DNA of 64,000 nt from Daldinia sp. FL1419. Lineage: Eukaryota; Ascomycota; Sordariomycetes; Xylariales; Hypoxylaceae. Each line of letters begins with the position of its first letter. Position 1 is the first letter of the stretch. The position numbers and the translations under genes are program-made. A model generated the notes under the pieces. That model did not search any database. It was not told the DNA's origin and saw only the letters and a program-made list of their open reading frames with translations. The stretch lies in the NCBI GenBank assembly GCA_025201765.1, contig MU623414.1, positions 1 to 64,000 on the forward strand, written 5' to 3'. Below are positions 22,683 through 35,464 of this stretch, one piece after another.

Positions 22683-23879
22683 CTCACTCCGTCTTGTACC
22701 GTGTTAATGCAACATGCGAGAAATAACAATAGCAATAATATACCAATTAATGTTGTCCTTTCTTTATACGCTCGCTGCCGTTTGATAGTGATGCACCCCC
22801 CTATACCGAGTACCTTAAAATTGCCTAGGTAATGGTAGCTTACGTTGAAATTCAATATTCGAGTTAAAATTTGGTGTTTTTGGGAGGTTTTTTACTTTGC
22901 TATGTGGCTACGGATTTCTATTCTCCTCTTGGCAGGGATAATCGGCCATTCACGTTATCTACCTAGTTATTGTACATAATCATAACACTTACATGTCTTA
23001 GTCAAGGTACCTTAGGTAATGTACCTACTTCCAGGTTAACATGGTAGATTTGGTAAGTAGGTACTGTGTATGTATTTGATTACATAGAAGGTATGTAGAG
23101 GCTGCATGCGGTATGGCAGGTACCTACCTAGGTAAACGAGACGGGAACCGTATTAAATTGCGTACTATTATATCGTACTGAGTAAACGCTGCCCGATACT
23201 GCTTACCTAGGAACGCAGCTACGATACTGGTACTGGTCACCTGGGCTACTATGTAAATATATGTATCCGTGGTAGTTAGTTAATCTTCTTTTGGCATAGT
23301 CTTATCTTAGACAAATAGTGGAGCAGTCGATTACCCCTTCCCCGCGTCGGGAACTCTTTGATAGCAGGTATCTACCTGACAGTCCGACTTATGTAGGTAG
23401 GTACCTACCTACCTACGTACGTGAGGGAGGCACTACCTATCTGTTCGATACCAATGAATGCTTGCCGCATGCCACATCTCGCATCGCACTTGCAAACTAA
23501 ACCACTCCAAAATAAGTCAGACCAAGCCAAACAAACTGGAGAAGGTTCAAGCAGTCTGTTGGTTTTTTGTCCATCGTAGATCCCCGTTCTTCACTTGAAT
23601 ATACCTAGGTACTTACCTAAAACTTTCAATACCTCGGGTTTTGGGTACCTAAATCTTCTTCGCCTTCACCCAAAACAACCTTAGTTATATTCTTCTACAT
23701 ACGTCGTCCTCGTGTGTCAGTCGTTTATAAAGCTACGGAGTTACAAGTCTTGATTCTATATCGTCGGCTATAACGTGCTTGATAGACAGTCGATTACTTA
23801 TTAGACCTAATACCCGTTTATTCTCTCCTCCCTCATTACTTAGCATCCATAGCTACGTGATTATCCTGAAAATTCCACC
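22683..23879. promoter_or_regulatory. Divergent promoter region, FEX and UPRT genes
   Basis: 1.2 kb between two outward-facing genes. It is dense in CCTA/TAGG and TAGGTACCTA words (about 22975-23130 and 23390-23420). No gene is seen and no specific regulator site is assigned. Confidence 0.5.
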
Positions 23880-24750
23880 ATGTCGCTCCCTTCAAATGTT
23901 CATATCTCCAAGCACCCGTGCTTAGTCGCCAAGTTGAGCCGACTGCGGTCTAAACGTACCGAATCTCGAGAGGTCAAGTCCCTGATAAACGACATCTCTT
24001 TGATCCTCGGCTGCGAAGCTCTAGCCGCATCATTAACGCCCGTCGACGGGCCAAAGGTATTATGGATATCATTCGCACGCTGTACCCGTAAGAGGAGTAG
24101 AATATATCTGGTTAACACGGTGTTTCCGCGCATAGGACGAGACTCCTATCGGGTACGAATATACGACGACCACAGTACGACCAGAAGCATTATCAATAGT
24201 GCCTATCCTCAGATCCGGACTTGGCATGGTAGAAGGTATGGCCCTAGTTCCCTGTTCATATGGTCATTCGTCCCGATTCCTGTATTATAAGAATGCCTCC
24301 TTGCATACAGCTTGTAGACCTAATACGTGATTCCAAGCGATACAAACCTTGCTTCCCGAACCCGTCCCGGTACATCACTTAGGCTTGTACCGCGAACCTA
24401 GCACGCTCGAGCCAGTCGAATATTACAACAACCTCCCACATCATGTATCGACTTCGTCAGGCGAACCAGGAACGAACGCGTCAAGTCTAGCCATCGTCGT
24501 AGATCCAGTCATCGCAACCGGTGGGACTTGTGCCGCCGCAATACAGACGCTTAAGGAGTGGGGTGTTAAGCGCATTATCGTCCTATCTGTTATCGCTGCT
24601 GCCGACGGTGTACGACGTGCTGCTGAGGAGTGGCCCGAAGCTGTAGAGATATGGGTTGCGGGAGTTGATGCCGAGCTCACACCGAATGGCATGCTGAAGC
24701 CGGGCGTAGGAGATGTGGGCGATCGCTTGTTCTTGACAATAGGAAAGTAA
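23880..24750 (+). CDS. Uracil phosphoribosyltransferase
   Basis: Pyrimidine-salvage enzyme (yeast Fur1) that makes UMP and pyrophosphate from uracil and PRPP. Three exons, 23880-24056, 24136-24235 and 24338-24750, give 690 nt, or 229 residues. Exon 2 carries DETPIGYEYTTTTVRPE and PILRSGLGMVE. Exon 3 continues with PVHHLGLYREPSTLEPVEYY and the PRPP-binding loop DPVIATGGT (from D148). The end, TPNGMLKPGVGDVGDRLF, is also typical of the family. Intron 2 ends in AAG rather than CAG or TAG. Using the upstream TAG or CAG sites would break the frame, and a CTAAT-like branch site lies about 20 nt before the AAG. The length is close to yeast Fur1. The gene converges on DNA ligase IV with 81 bp between stop codons. 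Confidence 0.92.
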
Positions 24751-24782
24751 TAACACCGACGATAGCCTATCCCCGTAAATTA

Positions 24783-24788
24783 AATAAA
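24783..24788 (+). terminator. Possible poly(A) signal of the UPRT gene
   Basis: AATAAA 33 bp after the UPRT stop codon. The opposing ligase gene ends 44 bp further on, so the two 3' untranslated regions probably overlap. Confidence 0.35.
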
Positions 24789-24831
24789 TATTAGTTAGGC
24801 CAATGGCTCAAGTTAATTGCCTTGATTGCCA

Positions 24832-27800
24832 TCATAATGATACATATCTCTCCTCATCTAAGATGGTCCGGTTCTTCCAGCAATCCTCAACCCATTGGCG
24901 CGAGACTACTCTGGGAACAGGAGTTCGAGTGCTAATAAACGAACGCACTTCTGCTGCTTGTTCCATCTCTCCAATGTCGCTATTACTTATTATAACCACG
25001 TGTGTTGTGCTTCTGTCCGATAGGTCATCAACTATCGAGCCCCCTCCATATTTGACCCAGTTCTGCAGCTTAAGACACGATACGGACAAGACTTCGTTCT
25101 TTACCGCGAAGTATACCTTTGCACCCCTGAATATATAACTCCTTACCCCAGCAATATCATGACCATGACTCGCTAACTGATTGAGGAATTCTTCCTTATT
25201 AAATCGCTCTCCGATAATGACTTCCTTCTTTGGCATCGACTTGACCAGATGTTTCAGGTCCTTTAGGCTTAGATCTCTAGCGTAACTATCACCAAATTCA
25301 TCTATACTCTCCTCTGCGTGTCTCATCGTGGCCTCGGTGGCGTGAAATATATGACTCGTTTCAAAAGGGAGCAGGAAGTCCCTGTCGCGCTGTGCAAGGC
25401 AATCCAGGATCCATTTCGGTCTGATAATATCCACGTCGCCAGCTTTCATCAGGCTAGCTACCTTGACTACTTTCTTCTCGCCAATGAGAACTATGTTAGC
25501 TCCTGGATTGGCTCTCTGTTGTACCTTGCCACCATTCTCCTTGATCAGTGTTTCGAGCTGTGCCTTTGACTTCTTTACTGGGAATGTACAGTCTGTTAAG
25601 ACGCAAAATTCTAGGCCTTCAAATACTTTGGTTTTTGGCCCCCCGAATAAGGCTGGTCCGGGATTGTCCTGGCCTGCAATGACAATATCTCTCTTAGTTC
25701 GCTTACTCGCTCGTTTCCTATGCGACTCCATCTTCATAGCCTTTTCCTCGTTCTCCCTCTCTGTCCGCGCTTTCATATCTAAGAAGCCCTGGAAATCCAA
25801 ACAAGAATCCCAGCTTCTGTCAAGCCGCATACCTCTAAACCGTGGGAAACGTAGCGTAATGCCCTTAGCAAACTGATCCGATTCCCCAGCACTGGCTGCT
25901 TTGACAGATATAACAATCGACTCGCTTGGGCGAATCCAAACGTCAGGTCGAAGAACCTGGTATTTATCTCCACCAGCAAGTTGAATATATTCGCTCGGTG
26001 GCTTCTTCGGGTCCCAGGGCTTCCATTTTCCTTCCGTTAGGTGTCGTATTTCTGCAAGGTCCTCTGCGCTAAAACCACCACCGACCTTCACAAAGCTATA
26101 GCATGTTTCTGAGTTTGCTCCAGCCTTGACATCATTTTCTGAGGCACGAAGTCCGCACAGAAATGAGCCTAATACACCGCCGCGATGACCAGATCCGTAA
26201 TATCCTCCAATAATGATCACTTCCACCGACTCGCCAAAACCGCTCATGTATTCCGGCTTGACTTTAATCCAACTATCGTTACGGTCGGCGAGGGTGTACG
26301 TCGATCGAGGATTTTTAATGACCAGCCCCTCAGATGCATCCGAGACAATTTTTCTTAACATCGGCTCTATCGCATCGGCCGAGTTGGCCGTATCGTATTT
26401 ATGAACCTCCAGCCGATATGGCACTCCCGGGACGGCCTTCTCGAGCGCGTTTCGCCGATCTCGTAGTGTATACTGGGTCAGAGGTTTATCGTTTAAATAC
26501 AAGATGTCGAAGACACGAAGCACTGGCCGAGGCGCGTTATCTTTATGGGGGTTCCGTTGTTCTGCGATGGCTGCCGTTTTTAAGGTACCAAATTTTAGAA
26601 CTTTATCAAGCTCTGGATCCCAGACAATCATTTCTCCGTCCAAAATGATGTTTCGTACTCCTGGGTCAAATGAATCCTGAAGGTGACGTGTTAGCGACGA
26701 GTTGCCATCTTTAAAGCTCTCGCCGTAGAGGTAGGTGTAATCTTTGGCCTTTCTGGACCAGAACTTAAATCTCTTGCCGCCGGGAATATCGTCGTCTTCC
26801 TCCATGTGTAGTTGCATCCGCTCACCATCCAATTTTTCTTCGATCCAGAATTCGTCATCACCTTCTACTCGATTGACCGAGTTAAGTTTGTCAACCAGCT
26901 TCTCAAAATCGGGGGTCATCTGATAATGGCAGAGCATAGGTTGGAAGCATTGCATTAAGGTAACACTTGTTTGGCCGTCCGTAAGACGAAATTTGGGGTC
27001 GTAGAGATCCCAGCAAACCTGGCGCAGACTCGACGATACACTGAATAAGTCCTGGGCGTCGGGATGCCACACATCCATAAACGTTCTCTCTGTAGCTCCT
27101 ACCCTCATTTGCTTCAGAATGATTCGAATAAGCCACTTCAATTCTTCCGGGTTCATGCGTTGATAAAATATTTCGAATAGTGGCAGTTGTTCACTCTCAC
27201 CGGAGGCAGCAGCCAGCTTGTCGAGCATCTCGTTGACTTCAGCAATACGCATATCTCCGGGCTCTATACGCATGGGCCTTTTTGATAGTACGTCGAAACA
27301 CCTTCCGGTAAAGTCACCCGCAGCTCGGTCGGCTGTGGACTTGCTTGGCATCTTCCAATGCAGGAGATCATATCCATCCTCAGAGTTTCTGTCGATTCTC
27401 ATCAACTTCACAAGTAACCTGCTAATATTACTCTCCTTGAGCCCGTAAATACCCCTGTCGCGGTCTGAATTGGAGAGAATTAAACGCATAGCGGGATATA
27501 TATCATTTCCCACCTCGGTGCGCCATCTTGAGATGAAGCGTTCGATGATGTTCCGTTTGTGCTCATGCGGAGAGAGTTTTTTCTGCTTCTGAGATGCTGA
27601 TCTAGTGCGTGCAAGTTTAGGACCGGCTTGTGGTTTATTCTCACTTAGAGGGTTGAAGAGATCCTTATACAAGTCTGAGAAGAACAATGTTCTCGCGTGA
27701 TTCTTTGGTCGGTTTGGGTATCTAGGAAGGATATTAGTTCGTATATCGTACATAGTAGGTAGGTATGCATTCAGAATATTCTTAATAACTTACTTTGCGT

Positions 27801-27894
27801 CTAGTTCTTGGAGCGTTTGTCCTCCAGTCTCATATTGACTACGTTCCTCATCCTCGGCGCCTGCATCTCGTCTTCTACTACGCTGCTGACTCAT
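24832..27894 (-). CDS. LIG4: DNA ligase IV
   Basis: ATP-dependent ligase that seals double-strand breaks in non-homologous end joining, with an Xrcc4/Lif1 partner, in the nucleus. Two exons fit: a short first exon (27894-27794, MSQQRSRRRDAGAEDEE) and the main exon (27721-24832). Together they make 2991 nt, or 996 residues. The junction produces DAKYPNRPKNHARTLFFSDL, the conserved LIG4 N-terminus. The main open frame alone would start at an intronic ATG (27753), so the spliced start is preferred. The adenylation motif EEKLDGERMQLH has the active-site lysine at about K330. Later nucleotidyltransferase motifs include DGEMIVWD and EGLVIKNP. Two BRCT regions lie in the last third, one around FEGLEFCVLTD and one ending RQWVEDCWKN; the linker between them would bind the partner. 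Length is normal for filamentous fungi. Confidence 0.95.
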
Positions 27895-28831
27895 TTTCCT
27901 CAAGTCCGTTACGCCGAGTCGGCAATTGTGCCAACAATGTCAACTTATGTGATACTTGTATAGATGGTCTTTAGTTAGGCCGGTGAGAAGGATGGAGATT
28001 TGTTAGTAGCATTAAACACAGTATTTCAATTAACGCAGAATCAGATCTCAACTTTATGCTCTATCATAAATCAGTGGACCGGATTAAGTGTAACTATAAT
28101 AAAAAGTTGAAAATGTTTTATGAAGGAGAGCTCGGTTGATGTAAATTATCTAAAGTACCTCCTTGTGTACCTAAGGTACCTAATGCCCAGGTAGGTGCTG
28201 CCTGGTGGTCTGCCTATCGATCATACATACATAGTACCTTAGTGGGTAGTGACGTATTAGGTAACCTTGACTTGCTAGACATTAAGGAAGTAGGTAAGGT
28301 ACCTAGTGTACATGAGGATCAGTACTGAGGTAAACCATTTTATAAGCGAATGCTTATGTAATCTCAGCAGTACATAGGTACCTACCCAATGTACACTAGT
28401 AAAACGTGAGAGATGGATCCATCTACGTAGCTAGAATTAGGTACTTAAACCCTACTGGTCGCATGCCCAACGAGGCTTCCGCACATGAATTTTGGCGTGG
28501 GGCTCAATTCAATTCAATCAACGCGTTGGTACGACGCGATTAGGTATGACACATACGATAATATACGATTGAGTTTACTTTTTGATAGATGACCGTACCC
28601 CCCACCTGCGTGTAGGTCTAGGTACAGTACAAATCGCATGCATTTTGCAGCCACAGTCCGGGCAGGAACATGCTGTCGCCGCTCGCTGCCCACTGCCACT
28701 GCCGCTGCTTTCTGCCAACCCTTGAGCAAACATTCCTTCGTAAACTCAACACGGTTCAGGTCCAATTAACCCACCCCCTACCCGGTAATTGACCTATGAA
28801 CTTACGAACCCAACAGTCTTGAAACTCCTAT
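27895..28831. promoter_or_regulatory. Divergent promoter region, LIG4 and PIF1
   Basis: 0.94 kb between outward-facing DNA-repair genes. Dense TAGGTACCTA and GGTACCTA words occur at about 28155-28190, 28280-28305 and 28375-28390. A shared bidirectional promoter is possible but nothing proves it. Confidence 0.45.
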
Positions 28832-31504
28832 ATGACTGTTGGTCTTTTTCAACTTCTGCCTTCAAGACCCCTACGCCCTCGACACTTGTTACCACGCGTA
28901 TACTCACATGCATTCGCCTCTATTTCATACTCTCCCTTTATCACAGGTATGTTGGGTAGAGCTGTAGAAAGAAAGCAGGCGACCGCGCCTCCCGCACAAC
29001 CTGTCAAGAACAAACTCGCCAAGCAATTATTTCCGTCGAGTAGCCCTTCTACTCAAGATGGGGATATCGCACACTGGGCATCGTCTCGTACGGGGCGTAC
29101 CAATCTATCGTTAGGTGCGGCGTCGGGGTCCGTGAAGGCAGCTAATAACAAGAACAACAACAATGAGGCATTGCAATCCAAATCTTATAATGTACAGCAG
29201 CCTCGCCGTCAGTACAAGCCGATTTCTCCCGATACTTCAACTCGAAGTATTACCGATCGCTCTAGCAGTTTCGCCTCGCTATGTGGTAGTACCGGGTCTT
29301 TTCAAGAAACATCGGCACCGGCTCGGGGTTCCCAAGGCAGGACGAATACATCTGCCTACTACCTAGAAGATGATTTTAGCGACGATAATACTTTGGAGCT
29401 GGACCTGGACTACCAACTTCCCGCGCCTCTTCCTCCCCAGCCAGCTCAACCGAAACCTCCTGCGAACCCAACATCTCAGCCACCTACTAGCCAATTATCG
29501 TGGTCTTCTTCGCCGGAGGCGCACCGTCACCTCCCGTTGAAACCAGAGAGACCACTGAAACGGGATTCTCCAGACGACGCCCCCCCTACTAACCTACCTC
29601 GAGCTAAGAAAAGGATTTTGCCTGAAAAATGGCCGGCTGCTGTGCAATCAGCCCAAGACGAAACCGAGGGCAAAAAGGACTTAGTCACGCCGGTCTCAAA
29701 AAAGAAAGGGGATTCACTGTGGGATACGACACAAAGCGAGATAAAGGAGCGTCGGAAACAACTTAAGAACCAAAATAAGAAGTCTGATCTTAGCGCAGAA
29801 GAGAGCCGTCCTGTTACAGAAGACCACATCAGACACAAAGCCAAGGCTTCTGCGATATCATTAAGTACTGAACAACAGCAAGTAATTGATCTAGTTGTCA
29901 AAGATGGCCGGAGCGTATTTTTTACTGGTCCGGCTGGTACTGGTAAATCTGTGTTGATGCGAGCCATCATCGCAGAGCTAAAAAAGAAATGGGCCCGAGA
30001 TCTGGAACGTCTCAGTGTTACGGCCTCTACTGGTCTTGCTGCTTGCAATATTGGTGGTATGACGTTGCATAGTTTTGCGGGTATCGGCCTTGGGAAAGAG
30101 GATGTGCCAACGCTTGTCAGGAAAATTCGCCGAAATGCTAAAGCGAAAAACAGATGGCTTCGGACGAAAACGCTTATCATTGATGAAGTTTCTATGGTTG
30201 ATGGAGAACTTTTCGATAAGCTGTCACAAATAGCACGCACTATTCGAAACAATGGTCGGTCTTGGGGCGGAATCCAGTTGGTCATCACTGGCGACTTTTT
30301 CCAGTTACCTCCTGTCCCTGAGGGGGGTAAAAAGGACGCTAAATTCGCGTTTGAGGCCGCGACTTGGAACACATCTATCGACCACACTATCGGATTAACC
30401 CAGGTCTTCCGTCAAAGAGACCCTGGTAAGTCATAATAGCTTCGTCGAGGACTACGATTTATCATTACTAATATATAAATAGATTTTGCCAATATGCTGA
30501 ATGAGATGCGTCTTGGTCGAATTAGCGAAGATACAATCCGAACGTTCAAAGATCTGTCGCGGCCGTTAAACTTTGACGATGGTCTCGAAGTGACTGAACT
30601 GTACTCATCTCCCTGGGGAAACGTCGGAATAACCTATACTAACATTATTCTTAGATTCCCAACTCGCCAAGAGGTTGAGAGGTCCAATGAATCTCGATTA
30701 CGCAATTTACCTGGACGGACCTACCATTATGAGTCTTTTGATTCGGGCGATCCTAATATTCGAGACAAGCTGCTTTCCAACATGATGGCACCCAAGGCCA
30801 TGGATTTAAAGAAGGGTGCTCAAGTCATGTTGATCAAGAACATGGATGATACATTAGTAAATGGTTCACTTGGTAAAGTTGTAGGCTTCATGAATGAAGC
30901 CACGTTTGAGATTTGGGGCGCTCACGATGAGGACGTTGGATCGGCTGACGAAGGCGAGTCAGACGCCCGCTCTAAAAAGAAAATCCAAGCGTATAGCCGT
31001 GATATTGAGGGAATGAAAGACGGCACGGAGTATCCTGTTGTACGCTTCACTGCAACGGATGGAACTCATAGAATTCTTCTTTGTATTCCCGAGGATTGGA
31101 AGGTCGAACTACCCACGGGCGAGGTCCAAGCATCTCGCAAACAGTTACCCCTTATTCTTGCTTGGGCCCTCTCCATCCACAAGGCTCAAGGCCAGACTCT
31201 AGAAAGAGTCAAGGTCGATCTTGGTAAGGTGTTCGAGAAGGGACAGGCATACGTTGCGCTTAGTCGAGCCGTGAGCAAGCAAGGGCTCCAGGTATTACGT
31301 TTCGACAGCAAGAAAGTTATGGCCCACCCCCGAGTCATACAGTTTTACAACAAGCTTTACAGCGCAGAGTCCGCAATCAAGCTGAAGAAGCCAGTGACGA
31401 TTTCGGACTTTGCTAACAAAGGAACTTCAACATACTCTAAAGGGAAGCGTCCGGATGTAATTGACCTAGATGATGATGAGGAGGCCATGGCGGCGTACGG
31501 TTAA
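28832..31504 (+). CDS. PIF1: Pif1-family 5'-3' DNA helicase
   Basis: ATP-dependent superfamily 1B helicase acting at telomeres, G-quadruplexes and mitochondrial DNA in yeast. Three exons, 28832-30425, 30483-30600 and 30655-31504, give 2562 nt, or 853 residues. The first 330 residues are Ser/Pro-rich and probably disordered. Helicase motifs follow: FFTGPAGTGKSVLMRAII (Walker A, 366-373), TASTGLAACNIGGMTLHSFAG, IIDEVSMVDGELF (Walker B at D451), GDFFQLPPV, and near the end ILAWALSIHKAQGQTL with YVALSRAVS. Intron 2 (30601-30654) has a perfect TACTAAC branch site. Removing it restores ELFPTRQEVERSN, as expected for the family. Met1 opens an Arg-rich, acid-free leader that suits mitochondrial import. 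Met40 (28949, MLGRAVERKQA) is an alternative start for a nuclear form. Confidence 0.93.
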
Positions 31505-33013
31505 GGGTGCATATTTACGAAGTTTGACGATATACTCTAGCATTTTCGTCATAGCCGGCCTGTTGTGACCAGGCTAGCTACATGATTACCTAGGTAGCCA
31601 ACTTACTAAAGTCTTGAAACGAGATACAATTAATAGGCAATACCAGAGCGCAGCATTGTTGCCTGTGTTGGGGGCTTTGAGTTGTCCAGAATAGATCGGT
31701 ATGAATGGCTGTGTAATAATGTATGCTGTAATGCCGTAAGGCTTACCTGTAAGTACCTACCTTTATCTTAACCATAGGTAGGTAGGTAGGTAGTTATCTA
31801 AAAGGTACCTATGTATTGTACCTCATGTATGGATGGAAGGCGGGCGTTGTAAATACCTTATATTACATAAGGTAGACATGCAGAACCTTGGACCTTCCAT
31901 CCCACACGCACATACTTATTAAAGTATTGGTTTAACCTTATTAGTCACCTAAAGTTATTCAATTACCACCCACATATTGCAGTAACGTATGTATTAACCT
32001 GCCTCATCACTTTACATGTGATTGGCGTTGTCACTGTGGGCCACAAATGTGTTATCGATAAGTGAAGCTCAGACCGGCATTAACCTAGACTAATGTCGAT
32101 TTAACGATTTAACAATTTAACAACCAAGAGACCAAAAAAGTACAATGACCGATCTCTACCTGAAGCGACATTCCGTTCAACGAAGTTATTCAAGCCAAAT
32201 CCAATCACCCACCACGTTTCTACCCACTCGGCGATTTTCTATTATTGTTCAAGATATTTGTGCTATAATAGACCCGTAAATTCTACGCCGCCTTAAGTCT
32301 TGCGACCGTCGTGAATGCTGTTGCGACCTGATGCAGCAAACGTCCTCAGTGCCGTAGACGTACCGACTTCAGGTACATACCTCTAGGGTTCTAAGGGTTC
32401 TAGGTGGTCCCGTTCACTCCCGCCGTCTACGAACTGAATCAGCGCGCCGATAGTGTTGAAAAAATATCTTCCCAAGTCACAACAATATATCACCCGCCTC
32501 TAAGACTACGCGACACAAGTTCCGTCACTAGGTACTCTAAGAGGTTATTCAAGTAAACCGTGCTCATCTATTCTTCTGGCCCTCTAACTATGGTTTAAGA
32601 ACATCGACTTGGAGATATAGATACCTCTATTCTTCCCCTGGGCGGCCTACCAATACCACCTATTCCCGCAAAGAAAAAAAAAACCCCCAAAAAAAACCTC
32701 CCCAAGAAAACTTCTGGTATCGTGGGATATTTCACATTCAGGTTATCTACCTAGGTATCTAGTATCTCAGCCTTAGAGACAATCTCGGCCTTCCAAAGAT
32801 TCTCCATCTTCCAATACAATATAAATAAGAAACGGCGGACTAAAGAGCAGACGTCCCATCTGGTTGCAGACTCATCTCATACGGATTGAGTACCAGTATT
32901 AGTTGTGCGAGGAATTCCACATGCGGTATCATACATACCAGACGCGTCTTGCGACTACTACGTTTCTCTAGAGAAATTCCATCCTACCTTTAAGGTTGTC
33001 CTAGTAGATTATC
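31505..33013. other. Intergenic region and probable EDC3 5' leader
   Basis: No gene is seen. TAGG/CCTA words occur at 31748-31830, A/C-rich low complexity at 32668-32705, and a pyrimidine-rich segment before the EDC3 start. Confidence 0.5.
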
Positions 33014-35288
33014 ATGGCTGATGACGCCGCTACATTATCAAAGTGGCTGGGGGGTTATTATATGGTGATTCTTAAGGAACCACTCGGCCGACGTATCCAA
33101 GGAATTCTCCTCGGTCTTGTTCCCCAGGTAAATCTTACTTTAGACCAAGGTAAGTTGTTCGATCATATCATCAAGAAGTGGCTCAAGTAGAAGCATAAGC
33201 TAACAGAAAGTAGCCGTGGCAGTAGATACGAACCAATTCTTCGGGCGAGTGGTAATCGACGCGAATAATGTCTACAATATCTCGGCAATCTCAAACCCTG
33301 CCGCCGCAACCGCAACCGCAACCGCAGAAACTACGCCCACGTCAACAACAGCGCCTCCCTCGGCCTTCCAAGATCCCGCAATTCTGAGTCTGACTCCCAA
33401 AACGAGCACAGCTGCTCGCCGTGACCCACGCTATCATACCCAACCGAATATTGCAGAGAAACGAGATCCCCCAGTCATACCTAATCCTGCCGACCGTTTG
33501 ACATACTCTTCTCCCGATGAGGCGACTGACGCCCCTGCCACAACCGCACTAAGTACATCTACCGCAAGACTACGCATCTCTCCAACTCTTCATTCTAGGC
33601 GAAACACTGTGACCGAATACAAATCTCAATCAGCCCCCATTGTGCCCAACGAGTCATCCGACCCTCGGAGAGATAGTCGCCGGGGTACGCGAGGGAGAGG
33701 TCGACGTAGGAATAAAGCAGCCGAGAACAATGATTACCCGGCGCAGCAAACTAACCGGGGCGCGGGTTGGAGAGAAACGCCTATTCTTGAATCCACCAAG
33801 TCATTCCAGCCATTTGCGTCGCTCAAGAAGAGCCAGAAAAGTAAGGCAGAGGGACGCACCGAAAATGGGTGGGCATCAGAGGACGTTACAGATGTGCAAG
33901 AAGCCGGGGACTTTGATTTCGAAGGAGGCCTGGCCAAATTTGACAAGAGGAAAATATTCGACGAAATGAAAGAGCAGGATAAAATTGACGAAGCCGAACG
34001 ACTGGTATCTCACAATCGCCTTCCTCGGCCAAAGCCTGGAACAGCTGGTGGTAAGAACTTGCATTATAGCGAGAATGTGTTAGATCTTCCTTCGTCGGCA
34101 CCCAAGCCTAAGGAGGCTCCTGGCGATTATTGGAAGAGTGAAGCAGATGACGACCTTGCCAATGGGGGCGATCGTGCAAGTGTAGTAGAGGGTAGCGGCC
34201 GCAATTCTCGACTCCGTGGAGATTCTCGGCTATCCATGACCCGGCGATCGCAGTCTCGTAAGGCTAGCACCACAGCAAGTGTTGCTGGCTCGAGTCGAGT
34301 CAACTCAGGAGTAAGTTCATCCCTTCTATTATTATCCCTTTATGAACTTTGCTAACTGGCCTTTTCTATGCAGGGTACTTCAACACCCAGCGGGTTTTAT
34401 ACTGTAAATTTTAATCGCCGGATCGAGGCTATCGCACACCTCCCGATGCAAACACTTGAGAATGTGGCACGGCACGAATTTGGTTTTACTGAGGATCTCT
34501 TAGCCGAAAATGCAGGCCGCGGAATCACAGAAGTTGTGATGCGTGTTCTTGATGATCCCGCCATTAAACTCCGCGCAGCCGCAGTATCGCCGCCAAGCAT
34601 GACCACCGTCGTCGTTCTCGCAGGTAACAATAAGTCTGGAATCCGTGCCTTGGCGGCTGCTCGCCACCTTCGAAACCATGGTATCAATGTGCTGGTATGT
34701 GTGGTTGGCATAGAACGCGAGCGCGAACTACTAGAAGACATCAGGAAACAAACTCGTCTCCTTCGCAACTTTGGCGGTATCATCTTCACTAAATCGGAGC
34801 TTTTTGAGCATGTCAGCCAAGCTAGCAACACCTTGGAGACGGCTTCCCAAGGCTTCGTTACTTTAATCATCGATGCGCTCCTAGGACTGACAACGCCGTT
34901 TGAAGAGCTCCGGAAGTCAGACCAGGCTACTACGTATGAACTTATGGAATGGTCAAACAGAAATGAAGCTTTTGTTATGGCAATCGATTTGCCAAGCGGC
35001 ATCGAGCCCCAAACCGGTCGCGTCAATGTCATCGACGGAGCGAAGCTCTACGTCCATCCTCGTTACGTAGTTGCCCTCGGCGCACCGAAAGTCGGTCTAT
35101 TAAAAGCACTAGAATCAGGCGACGACCGAGACATCGGTATGGTAGGAGAATGGAAGCTATTTTTAGCTGATATCGGGCTTGGGCCAGTCATTTGGCGCAA
35201 GGTGGCGACCAAGATTCGCCGCGGTATCGATTTTGACGATAAATGGGTCCTAGAGCTACGATACCAGCCTGAAGGAGAGATCGACTAG
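33014..35288 (+). CDS. EDC3: Enhancer of mRNA-decapping protein 3
   Basis: P-body scaffold that binds Dcp2 and promotes mRNA decapping. Three exons, 33014-33149, 33214-34310 and 34374-35288, make 2148 nt, or 715 residues. The N-terminal Lsm domain spans the first intron (MADDAATLSKWLGGYYMVIL, then LGLVPQVNLTLDQ and VVIDANNVYNI). A long disordered section with RGTRGRGRRRNK follows. The FDF motif is near residue 278 (GDFDFEGGLAKFDKRKIFDE). Exon 3 encodes the C-terminal YjeF_N domain: ENVARHEFGFTEDLLAENAG, VVVLAGNNKSGIRALAAARHL, LIIDALLGL and AIDLPSGIEPQTG. In Edc3 this Rossmann-like fold serves dimerisation rather than the epimerase reaction of NAXE. Both introns have clear CTAAC branch sites. 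It lies downstream of PIF1 on the same strand, 1.5 kb away. Confidence 0.93.
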
Positions 35289-35464
35289 GTTAGGTAGCTG
35301 TTCTCCCCACTCAACTTAACTCGGAGGCTGGGTTGCATAGGGAACAACTGGTTACTTCGGAATGAGCATATATCCATCCACCTTTGCGCAACTCACCATC
35401 GAGCAAGATGTGTAGTTTATTCCTGGGGCGGGGCTTTCTTTTCTAGTCTATAAGGCTACGGCGT

